Shown here piece after piece: positions 29,379-36,853 of a stretch of DNA of 64,000 bases (positions within the stretch are counted from its first letter, which is position 1; every line of letters begins with the position of its first letter). Under the pieces are notes generated by a model. It ran no database searches and had not been told where the DNA came from. It saw only the letters and a program-made list of their open reading frames with translations. This DNA comes from Parasedimentitalea psychrophila (GTDB lineage Bacteria > Pseudomonadota > Alphaproteobacteria > Rhodobacterales > Rhodobacteraceae). A program made the position numbers and the translations under genes. The stretch covers positions 682,001 through 746,000 of the forward strand of contig NZ_CP127247.1 in the NCBI RefSeq assembly GCF_030285785.1, written 5' to 3'.

Positions 29379-31090
29379 TGATCGGCGTCGGCCTCGGCAT
29401 TACCATGGGCGGCCAGCGCATCCGCCCGGTGGCCCAGATCATCGCGGATTTCACCAAGGATCGCTATCGCGGCGGCGTGGGGCCTGGCCTCCTTGATCTG
29501 TTTGATTTTGTCGCGGCGGGGAACCGGTCCTATATCAACGCGCTGGGTCATTTGGTGACGGCCGGTCCCAATGAGCCGCGCAGCGGCCATCACAAATGGG
29601 ACTCGGCAAAGGGGCAGTGGATGCCAGTTGGGCTGCTGTTGGAGCCTGCTGGTAGTAACGTGCTAAATGACAACACTGGGACCAATCCACATGGCGGAAA
29701 CGTGAGTGGTGGTGCAACCGTAACCCTCAGTTCGTCGATCAAGAACGGCGTCGATTTTGCTGAGTTTAATTCCAATGGTGTGCAGGCAGCGATTTGGTAT
29801 TGGTCGGTCGCAGTGACACCCGGCGAGACCTACACGTTTTCCTACCTGCTTAACCTTGGAACAATCACAAAGCCGCGTGCTGGGGTCTATGACGACACGG
29901 CTAATGGTTGGGTGCCTGGTCATGACCCTGCGGACATAGACATGACAGGTCGTGAGGAATTTGGTGATGGAACAGTTCTGATCACCACGACCGTCACAGC
30001 CCCGGCAGGCTGCACAAGCCTGTGGTTCTACCCGCTGCGCAGTGACAGTCTGCCCGATGCCTCTGGCACTGCCGAGATTGCCGCTTGGCAGGTCGAACCG
30101 GGCAGCGTTGCATCCTCTCGCATCCTCACGTCTGGAACCCCGCTGTCGCGCGCCAAGGATGTCCTTGAACTCTCAGCCCTGACCCTCGCCAAGCTGCTGG
30201 TGAAGCATAACCGTGCGCCTGAGTTGGTGGTTAATGGTGACGGGTCAAATGGGACCATCGGATGGATCGCGGGTGCGAATACAACTCTCTCCAACGTGTC
30301 TGGCCGCATTAGGGGAACACTGACTGCCAGCAGCAGTAGTGCCCGATTTACACAAGAACTGACCGGACTCACTGTAGGCCAAACTTACCTTCTTGGCTCC
30401 ACTCTTTACCAAGGTCCGACCGGCACGTGCAGACTTAGGGTTTCTGAAACTGAGGAGCTATCTGGTGCCACTGTGAGGCTGGAGCAAATCCTTTCTGACG
30501 GGGAGCACTTCGATGGATTTTTCACGGCAACCCAGACGACAATGTATGTCGGCGCCATCAATTCGACTACTATAGTGGGCAACTTCGTAGAGTTAGGATC
30601 TACCACCATCCGCGAAGTCACCATGCCGACGCGCATCGAGGCGGGTGAGGGGGTCATCCAAGACCTGACCATCTTCATGGAAGGGCTGATGACCTATGCG
30701 GATGAAGATGCGTTTGTAAACACCCCGTACAAGTATCAGTTGTCGGCAGCAGAACGCATTGTGGTTGACCTTGATACACGCAACACCTTCACCGGCCAGA
30801 TGGCGTTTACACAATCAGCGGGCGGCATAACAGAACAATCCCTATCATCCACAACCGCCTTCACCCCCGGCAACAACGTTCCGTTCAATATCGCATCCTA
30901 TCACACAAACACGTCTATCGGCGGAGCACATGGTGGAACGGTTTTAGCCACCGACCTGACGCCCACAGCACTACCTGATCTGGTGGGCCAGCCTATTGAG
31001 ATCGCACCCCTCGGCATCATCACGGTGGCTAAATTCGGCCTAATCCTTGGTGCTTCCGGCGATGATCTAGTGCAGGAGCTGACACGATGA
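29378..31090 (+). CDS. GTA/phage head spike fibre, carbohydrate-binding (GhsB-like)
   Basis: A 570-residue beta-sandwich-rich protein. The N-terminal segment (IGVGLGITMGGQRIRPVAQIIADFTKDRYR) is followed by WDSAKGQWMPVGLLLEPAGSNVL, typical of phage head spike fibre proteins. Two jelly-roll-like carbohydrate-binding modules are suggested at about 100-250 (VAVTPGETYTFSYLLNL...SLWFYPLR) and 285-430 (LTGLTVGQTYLLGSTLY...FVELGSTTIREV). In R. capsulatus the equivalent binds the capsule. The ATG at 29378 overlaps the spike base stop, and its own stop overlaps the next ATG. Confidence 0.75.
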   Translation: MIGVGLGITMGGQRIRPVAQIIADFTKDRYRGGVGPGLLDLFDFVAAGNRSYINALGHLVTAGPNEPRSGHHKWDSAKGQWMPVGLLLEPAGSNVLNDNTGTNPHGGNVSGGATVTLSSSIKNGVDFAEFNSNGVQAAIWYWSVAVTPGETYTFSYLLNLGTITKPRAGVYDDTANGWVPGHDPADIDMTGREEFGDGTVLITTTVTAPAGCTSLWFYPLRSDSLPDASGTAEIAAWQVEPGSVASSRILTSGTPLSRAKDVLELSALTLAKLLVKHNRAPELVVNGDGSNGTIGWIAGANTTLSNVSGRIRGTLTASSSSARFTQELTGLTVGQTYLLGSTLYQGPTGTCRLRVSETEELSGATVRLEQILSDGEHFDGFFTATQTTMYVGAINSTTIVGNFVELGSTTIREVTMPTRIEAGEGVIQDLTIFMEGLMTYADEDAFVNTPYKYQLSAAERIVVDLDTRNTFTGQMAFTQSAGGITEQSLSSTTAFTPGNNVPFNIASYHTNTSIGGAHGGTVLATDLTPTALPDLVGQPIEIAPLGIITVAKFGLILGASGDDLVQELTR

Positions 31091-31188
31091 CCTATGAAAT
31101 CAACGGCGTTGAGGTCTATGCGGATGTGACCTTTGAGCCTGAAACCGGAGATCCTGTTTTGGGATTTCGCCCTGCACGCCCGCAGTGA
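31087..31188 (+). CDS. 33-residue ORF coupled to spike fibre gene
   Basis: The ATG at 31087 overlaps the spike fibre stop (ATGA), and its stop overlaps the next ATG (TGATG). The peptide (MTYEINGVEVYADVTFEPE...) is acidic and beta-like and ends in ARPQ. The unbroken chain of overlaps is the main evidence that it is translated. No function is known. Confidence 0.55.
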   Translation: MTYEINGVEVYADVTFEPETGDPVLGFRPARPQ

Positions 31189-31457
31189 TGGATGCGGAAA
31201 TCAACTGCAACCTGCGGATCGGTGGGGCGCTGGCGGCCAAATTCTCCGAGACTGGCTGGTTTATCGTCGAGCAGCTGTTTCTACATTGGATGGGACTGGG
31301 CGCCCCCGGCATAGTCAACGACAAGGTGCCCGGCGTGGCCGTCTCCAGAGTGTCGCTAGTGGACCTGTCCGGGGTGGCAACCCGCCAGGGGGGATTGCCT
31401 AGCGCGCTGTTTCGATGGGGGTTAGTTGGACTGGCAGTAATCAGCATTGAGCGGTGA
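31188..31457 (+). CDS. Hypothetical protein, last gene of spike operon
   Basis: 89 residues (MDAEINCNLRIGGALAAKFSETGWFIVEQLF...), with an amphipathic middle and a hydrophobic C-terminal segment (ALFRWGLVGLAVISIE). It is translationally coupled to the 33-residue ORF. It could associate with membrane or particle; I do not recognise a family. Confidence 0.5.
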   Translation: MDAEINCNLRIGGALAAKFSETGWFIVEQLFLHWMGLGAPGIVNDKVPGVAVSRVSLVDLSGVATRQGGLPSALFRWGLVGLAVISIER

Positions 31458-31550
31458 AATGCCCTTGCAAGCCATGAACGACGGGCACAAATTCAAGCTT
31501 GGCCTGTTCAGACTACAGCCGCACTACGATCCGGGATGTGACAGATAGCC

Positions 31551-32054
31551 TCAACATCCTGTTCCCTTCAGCACAACCTGAACTGTTTTCAAAAGAATCC
31601 CCAAGTCAGTCCGAAGCGAGAGGGTGCGATTATATTTGGTGTCGAATTCAGCTCGATCCGAAAACGTTGACTTATTTCGCAGCGAAACCTGCCACATGCC
31701 GGTAATTCCAGGATGTAGATCGTAGTAATCCTGCCCCGGATACAGAGTTTTTTGACTTGGTATCATCGGACGCGGCCCAACAAGGCTCATCTCGCCGAGA
31801 AGCACATTCCAAAGCTGCGGCAGCTCATCCAGAGATGTCTTGCGAATGAAGCGCCCAACCGGGGTTGTCCGGGGGTCTTGGGCGAGCTTTTGATAGGTGT
31901 TCCATTCTTCCAACGCCGCGCTGTTCTCTGCGAGATAGGTTTCAAGAAGGGAATCTGCATTGATCACCATGCTGCGGAGTTTCCACATCTTATAGTGGCG
32001 ACCATTTTTACCGACCCGGTCCTGGATATAAAAGGGGTTTTTTCCATCCAGCGT
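31551..32054 (-). pseudogene. Sugar-phosphate transferase, C-terminal half, truncated by IS5-family element
   Basis: Encodes about 168 residues of a bacterial sugar transferase: [62 protein letters not shown], ending TVQVVLKGTGC. The N-terminal membrane part is absent: the frame enters the IS end at 32055. It is a second, distinct initiating transferase (compare the fusion at 19318), now without membrane anchor and start. Confidence 0.85.
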
Positions 32055-33104
32055 GGCTTTGTTGCACAACTCAGTTTAGGGATTCATGTTGTGAATCCAG
32101 CATGGTAGCTGGTTGCCATGAGCAGCTGGGCACCGACGAGATACAAGACCAAGAACTGGTCGCACTATAACCTTTCCTTGAAGCGACGCGGTTCGCTATC
32201 GATCTGGTTTGACGCTGGAATGGATTGGGAGGCCAAGCCTTCAGGCAAGCCGGGGCGGCAGCAAGCCTATAGCGACGCTGCGATCCAAGCTTGTTTAACG
32301 CTGAAAGTGCTGTTCGGGCTGCCCTTGAGGCAGGCAACTGGGTTTGTTGAAAGCTTGCTGAAGCTGATTGATCTCGACTGGGAGGTGCCGGATTTCAGTA
32401 CGCTTAGCAGGCGGCAAAAAGCCCTGTCAGTTACCATTCCTTACCGGGGTTCAGCAGGGCCGCTGCACCTTCTTGTGGACAGCACCGGCATCAAAGCCGA
32501 GGGAGAAGGTGAGTGGAATGCGCGCAAACATGGTGGCACGAAGCGCCGTATCTGGCGCAAGATCCACATTGGGATTGACGACAATACCATGGAAATACGT
32601 GCAATCGAAGTGACCAGCAACGGCGTCGGTGACGCACCCATTCTACCCGAACTCCTCGATCAGATCCCGCCAGGTCAGGAGATCGGCAGCGTCACAGCAG
32701 ACGGGGCATATGATACGCGCAAATGCCACGACGCAATTGCTGCTCGCAATGCCCATGCTGTGATCCCACCGCGCAAGAATGCCAAGTTATGGAAGTCCGA
32801 CACGCCTGGGGCACAAGCACGAAACGAAGCGGTCCGGTGCTCAAAGTATTTGGGTCGCGCGTTGTGGAGGCAACTGGCCGGATACCACCGCCGTAGCCGC
32901 GTCGAAACGAAGATGCATTGTATGAAACTTTTAGGTCAGCGCCTCTCCGCAAGAGACTTCGAGCGCCAGGTTGCTGAGATCCAAATCCGCGCCGCGATCC
33001 TCAATGGCTTCACAGCTCTTGGCATACCCCAGACAGAGGCCGTAGGATAAGTCCGCCTGGCGTAAGGGGAAGTCCGACCTCAGGCTGAGTTGTGCAACAG
33101 AGCC
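32055..33104 (+). mobile_element. IS5-family insertion sequence (1050 bp)
   Basis: Bounded by imperfect 20-bp terminal inverted repeats: GGCTTTGTTGCACAACTCAG on the left and the complement of GGCTCTGTTGCACAACTCAG on the right (one mismatch). It holds one transposase gene. The flanks (CAGCGT left, CCTTGA right) show no target duplication, so this copy no longer sits between two halves of one target. Confidence 0.9.
32118..33050 (+). CDS. IS5-family DDE transposase
   Basis: A full-length 310-residue transposase. An N-terminal DUF4096-like region (LTLKVLFGLPLRQATGFVESLLKL) precedes the DDE core: LLVDSTGIKAEGEGEW (first Asp), VTADGAYDTR (second Asp) and HRRSRVETKMHCMKLLGQRL (YREK-like with Glu). 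All catalytic positions appear intact, so it may be active. Confidence 0.93.
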   Translation: MSSWAPTRYKTKNWSHYNLSLKRRGSLSIWFDAGMDWEAKPSGKPGRQQAYSDAAIQACLTLKVLFGLPLRQATGFVESLLKLIDLDWEVPDFSTLSRRQKALSVTIPYRGSAGPLHLLVDSTGIKAEGEGEWNARKHGGTKRRIWRKIHIGIDDNTMEIRAIEVTSNGVGDAPILPELLDQIPPGQEIGSVTADGAYDTRKCHDAIAARNAHAVIPPRKNAKLWKSDTPGAQARNEAVRCSKYLGRALWRQLAGYHRRSRVETKMHCMKLLGQRLSARDFERQVAEIQIRAAILNGFTALGIPQTEAVG

Positions 33105-33744
33105 CCTTGAAGCCATACCGGCGCAGGATTTTCTGGTAATCCTGCGAGCAATATTGGCTGCCCCTATCAGAATGATGGATGCATCCTTTGGGCGGCCTGC
33201 GCAGGGTTATGGCCATGTTCAGCGCCCGTATGGCCAGATCGCGCTTCATCCGGTTGCTGACAGCCCAACCGACCACGCGCCTGGAGTACAGGTCCAGAAC
33301 CACGGCCAGATAGAGCCAGCCCTCGCGGGTCCAGATGTAGCTGATATCAACAACCCATTTTTGATTGGGTCGATCTGCTGAGAAGTTCCGGTTCAGCAGG
33401 TTTGGCGTGATGTTGAACTTGTGATTGCTGTCCGTTGTGGCCTTGTACTTACGGGTTCTGACAACAGATATGCCGTTCTGGCGCATCAATCGGCCGACAC
33501 GGCGGTGACCAATATCCAGACCAAGCTCTTTCAGTTCTTCGACCATTCTCGGTCGGCCGTAGCTCTGCAAACTCAGGCGGTGCTGCTCCCGGATGTGGGC
33601 CAACAGAACCATATCCCCACGTTGACGCTGGCAGGCAGGGCGTTTGCGCCAGGCTCGGTAGCCACGTGGGGTGACATCCACAATCCGGCAAAGTCGCTCT
33701 GTGGGAATGCTATTGCGGTGCTTTTCAACAAATGAAAACCTCAT
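33105..33744 (-). pseudogene. IS3-family transposase OrfB, C-terminally truncated
   Basis: Starts MRFSFVEKHRNSIPTERLCRIVDV and carries an HTH_21 region (LSLQSYGRPRMVEELKELGLDIGHRRVGRLMR) and the rve integrase core: WVVDISYIWTREGWLYLAVVLDL (first Asp) and CIHHSDRGSQYCS (second Asp). It breaks at RRYGFKG, before the GNCYDNA...E segment, so the catalytic Glu is missing. The ATG overlaps the orfA stop (ATGA). The annotated open frame continues into the IS5 element with unrelated residues. Confidence 0.9.
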
Positions 33745-34016
33745 TTGCTTTGGTCCGCAAAGAAGATTGTTGCTTTTTTTAGCAGCTCCCTCTCCTCACG
33801 TAGAAGGCGGTTTTCCCGGCGAAGGCGCTCGTTCTCATTGGCCAGTTCCTGATCCTCTTTCGAAACAACGTCCGCGTCACGATAGGTTCTGATCCACTTG
33901 CACAGGGTGGACATACCAACCCCAAGATCGGAGGACGCCTGTCGGCGGGTCAGCCCGCTGGTCAGTGCGATCCGCACTGCGTCGCGTTTGAATTCTTCGG
34001 ATGGTCGTGGTGCCAT
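33741..34016 (-). CDS. IS3-family transposase OrfA
   Basis: A 91-residue HTH and leucine-zipper protein: RPSEEFKRDAVRIALTSGLTRRQASSDLGVGMSTLCKWI followed by a coiled coil (ELANENERLRRENRLLREERELLKK). The LLKKA codons lie on an A7-G run, the usual -1 frameshift site making the OrfAB fusion. Intact, but its partner is truncated. Confidence 0.92.
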   Translation of the reverse strand: MAPRPSEEFKRDAVRIALTSGLTRRQASSDLGVGMSTLCKWIRTYRDADVVSKEDQELANENERLRRENRLLREERELLKKATIFFADQSK

Positions 34017-34290
34017 GGTGTATCTCCTTTGGGGCAGAATATGCTCTCAAAGGGGCGGAACAATACCGTGACAGGTCCAATCCGAGACCGACGCTACAAC
34101 CGCAAAATAGAAGGCTTGCTCTGCAAAACTCTTGCCTTAATCGAACAGCAACAGTCACAGGGCAAATTGAAAGCGGCAACATGGGTTTTGGACCGCACCC
34201 AATCGAACGCAGCAGGCTCTCACTGGCCGCCCCAGATACCGGCACGACCTCGCTGAAGGGTATCAGTCTAACCCACAGACCGCCTGCCGG

Positions 34291-34320
34291 ATGGCCGCTG
34301 ATGGCCGCTGATGGCCGCTG
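34291..34320. repeat. Three tandem copies of a 10-bp unit
   Basis: ATGGCCGCTG is repeated exactly three times. A 10-bp unit would shift any reading frame with copy-number change. It is not in a recognised gene. Confidence 0.9.
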
Positions 34321-34372
34321 GGGTTCTGGTTTCAGACTTAACTGCACGTTTTAGCGTTGCCCCGAAACTACG

Positions 34373-34927
34373 ATGGCGAAGTATGGGACCGGTTACTCGA
34401 AATTGTGGACCGGGATGGCACGCGGCACTGCTGGGCAATACCTGCGACCTTATTGGATCGGGGAGCAATTACGCAGTGAGCTGGTCAGTCTGGGATTTGA
34501 GCTTGTGTCCAACCGCGATGCCAATGGCTGGCTTCTTCAATACCTGATATCTTGGGACCCTGCCCCGCGCGCCCGGTACGTGAACAAGATCGGTCGCCCC
34601 TCGCCATCGATTGGGAGGGTAGATCTGTCGTTGCACACTGACCCATCATCCGCTTATCCACATGATCGTGCCGGGCGGTGGATTGAAGCAAGACTGCAGC
34701 CCAATCGGCTTCAGCGCTTCCTGAAGCTAATCGATCAGTGCGTCGGCGAAAGTCAACCAGTCTTGATACCTTTTGAAGAACGAACTGTAGACCTTTGCCA
34801 CAGTCTGCGCACAGGTGCGCGGAAGCAAACCTCGATGCAAATGCTCATTCTCGTCAGCGTTATGCCGTCATCAAGGGAAGGTGTGCATGTACCACGAACC
34901 AAGTCAACAGCTTCTTCAGAACGGTGA
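34373..34927 (+). CDS. Possible hypothetical protein
   Basis: 184 codons. The first 95 residues look protein-like (GYSKLWTGMARGTAGQYLRPYWIGEQLRSELVSLGFELVSNRDANGWLLQYLI), while the C-terminal half has poor composition. There is no clear ribosome site and I know no family. It may be a decayed gene or a chance frame. Confidence 0.3.
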   Translation: MAKYGTGYSKLWTGMARGTAGQYLRPYWIGEQLRSELVSLGFELVSNRDANGWLLQYLISWDPAPRARYVNKIGRPSPSIGRVDLSLHTDPSSAYPHDRAGRWIEARLQPNRLQRFLKLIDQCVGESQPVLIPFEERTVDLCHSLRTGARKQTSMQMLILVSVMPSSREGVHVPRTKSTASSER

Positions 34928-35234
34928 TTATCTGAGATTTCCGCCCCTCGTCAGCCGGTCTGGTGACATATAGGTTCAAAGCAAAGTTTCAACCCCGCAT
35001 CATCATACCGCGAGAAACCGTTTCTGGCTAAATTGCGGTTAGACATCCTGCTCGGTTGGACGATGCAAAACGTCAATCCGAGGGGACATATGTGTTGGTC
35101 AACCATGGTACACACCACATTCTGTGAATGGTTGGAGAATTTCATTTGCCTTGGCTGTCGTCTCATAGTCGACTACAAGCAACGCTCTGCGCTTTGAAAA
35201 GTCAGGCGTTTGAGTAGGAATTATTGGCCAAGAT

Positions 35235-36713
35235 ATGAAGATGAATTCGCCCTATACTTGTGTTGACTTGTTTTCTGGGTGCGGAGGGCTTTCACTCGGC
35301 CTCAAACAAGCCGGATTCGAGGTGAAACTCGCTGTCGAGAAGTCGCCGATGGCCGGCGAGACTTACTACCACAATTTCATCCAGCCCATCCACGACCCAG
35401 AGGAATGGCGCCTCCACCACGAGGAACTTTCCGCCGAAACTCAGGCCAAGTCTGGACTCGTCATCCGCGAGTTGGCCGACGTGCTTGCGTCCGATGAGAT
35501 CCTCTCGTGGCTACGAGAGTCCGAGATTGACCTCGTGGCGGGAGGACCGCCCTGTCAGGGGTTTTCCCTCGCCGGGCGCCGGAACCCTAACGACGTTCGC
35601 AACCAGCTGCCGTGGCAGTTTCTCACCTTCGTCGAGAAAATCCGTCCAAAAGCGGTCATCATTGAAAACGTCTCCGGGATGCGGCACGCTTTCCGAAAGC
35701 ATGGAGCAGTGTCGCCCTTCGATGAGCTGAGAATCGCGCTCTCAGAGACAGGGTCTGGTTACGCAGTTCAGCCGATGCTCCTGAACGCCATGCATTTCGG
35801 TGCGCCGCAGAATCGGCAACGGGTATTCCTTGTTGCAGTGAGGAACGACCTCGTCGCCGAAAAATTTGTAGACCCATACGGCAATACTTGGAACTCCGCA
35901 CTGGATTCCCCGGACGTAACCGTGCTCGGCAAACGGCCCTTCCTAGCACCGAAGAGAACACACTTCGACCTGGTTGGGGAACCCCAGCATCTCACGGTGA
36001 GAGATGCTATCTCGGACCTGCTCGATCACAGCTACAACGAAGAAGGGCCAGTGTCCGAATACGCCAGAGAAATGCGCTCCGACACCAGATTCCTAAAAGC
36101 AGCTTTCGACGGAGGCCTCGATAACAACGAACCGACAAGTCACGTCAGGCGCCGACATTCCGAGCATGTCAAAGAACGGTTCAGGCTGTACCAATTTTTT
36201 TCTCGGGCAAGTATTCACTCGGGCGTGCTCTCGATCCCAAAAAAAGCAGACATTTCCGCATACGCGCGTCGCAAGATGATGCTCGAGGCTATCTCGGGGG
36301 TCGAGTACCCTGTCTCGAATAGAGACGGCACTATTCTGGCAAAGGATCAACGCGCTATGATGCGGCTATTGAACAAGCTTGCCACCAAGAAGCATAGCCA
36401 GCGTGCCCTGAAGTGGCGCGATCCCTCACCGACGGTCGTGAGTCTCCCCGATGATTACGTGCATCCGTCCGAACCGCGTATTCCAACCGTGCGCGAACTG
36501 GCTCGGTTCCAATCGTTCCCTGATGCCTTCAAGTTTCGCTCGAAGGAAACGACCGGGGCTCATAGGCGGCGTTTGGAAGTTCCCCAATACACTCAGGTAG
36601 GGAACGCTGTACCGCCTAGACTAGCGAAAGCACTCGGAGACAGACTGCACGCCGTATTGCGCACCGCCACTCGCGAAGTGGAAACTACGGAAGAGAGTAT
36701 TGCGGTCGCTTGA
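35235..36713 (+). CDS. DNA (cytosine-5-)-methyltransferase
   Basis: A 492-residue C5 methyltransferase with all core motifs in normal order: I VDLFSGCGGLSLGL, IV GGPPCQGF (catalytic Cys107), VI ENVSG, VIII QNRQRVFLVAV, a long target recognition region (about 215-410), IX RELARFQSFPD and X QVGNAVPPRLAKAL. It transfers a methyl group from AdoMet to cytosine C5 at an unknown site. The start may be 35235 or the Met at 35241. No restriction endonuclease of the usual type lies next to it; instead it faces the DptFGH-like operon, 140 nt end to end. Probably the self-marking component of that system. Confidence 0.93.
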   Translation: MKMNSPYTCVDLFSGCGGLSLGLKQAGFEVKLAVEKSPMAGETYYHNFIQPIHDPEEWRLHHEELSAETQAKSGLVIRELADVLASDEILSWLRESEIDLVAGGPPCQGFSLAGRRNPNDVRNQLPWQFLTFVEKIRPKAVIIENVSGMRHAFRKHGAVSPFDELRIALSETGSGYAVQPMLLNAMHFGAPQNRQRVFLVAVRNDLVAEKFVDPYGNTWNSALDSPDVTVLGKRPFLAPKRTHFDLVGEPQHLTVRDAISDLLDHSYNEEGPVSEYAREMRSDTRFLKAAFDGGLDNNEPTSHVRRRHSEHVKERFRLYQFFSRASIHSGVLSIPKKADISAYARRKMMLEAISGVEYPVSNRDGTILAKDQRAMMRLLNKLATKKHSQRALKWRDPSPTVVSLPDDYVHPSEPRIPTVRELARFQSFPDAFKFRSKETTGAHRRRLEVPQYTQVGNAVPPRLAKALGDRLHAVLRTATREVETTEESIAVA

Positions 36714-36853
36714 GTTCGATCCGCCCCTTTTTGCGAAACCAATTACCGGAGCAAGAAGTAGAAGTGTTCCCTTGCCGACCAACGAGCCAGTTTCGCCATG
36801 CAAACACCCAGCACTTCAAACGCAGTCTGCTGGATGTTTGCCATATGGCTAGA

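Larger units (their letters stand above)
33105..34081 (-). mobile_element. IS3-family element, truncated at its 3' end
   Basis: Contains orfA and most of orfB in the normal IS3 arrangement. The left end on the minus strand is probably near 34081 (TGGACCTGTCACGG). The other end was lost where the IS5-family element abuts at 33104/33105. Confidence 0.8.
34082..35234. other. 1.15 kb of unrecognised accessory DNA
   Basis: Between the IS3 end and the methyltransferase. It contains a short tandem repeat at 34291 and one possible gene at 34373-34927. The rest (34928-35234) has no gene-like frame; it should include the methyltransferase promoter, but I cannot place it. Confidence 0.4.

Noticed and set aside
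29109-31457. Complete prophage
   Set aside because: No integrase, terminase, portal, capsid or tail genes in the surrounding DNA; only spike-type genes.
32049-33110. Target site duplication of the IS5-family element
   Set aside because: Compared flanks (CAGCGT and CCTTGA); no shared 3-9 bp word.
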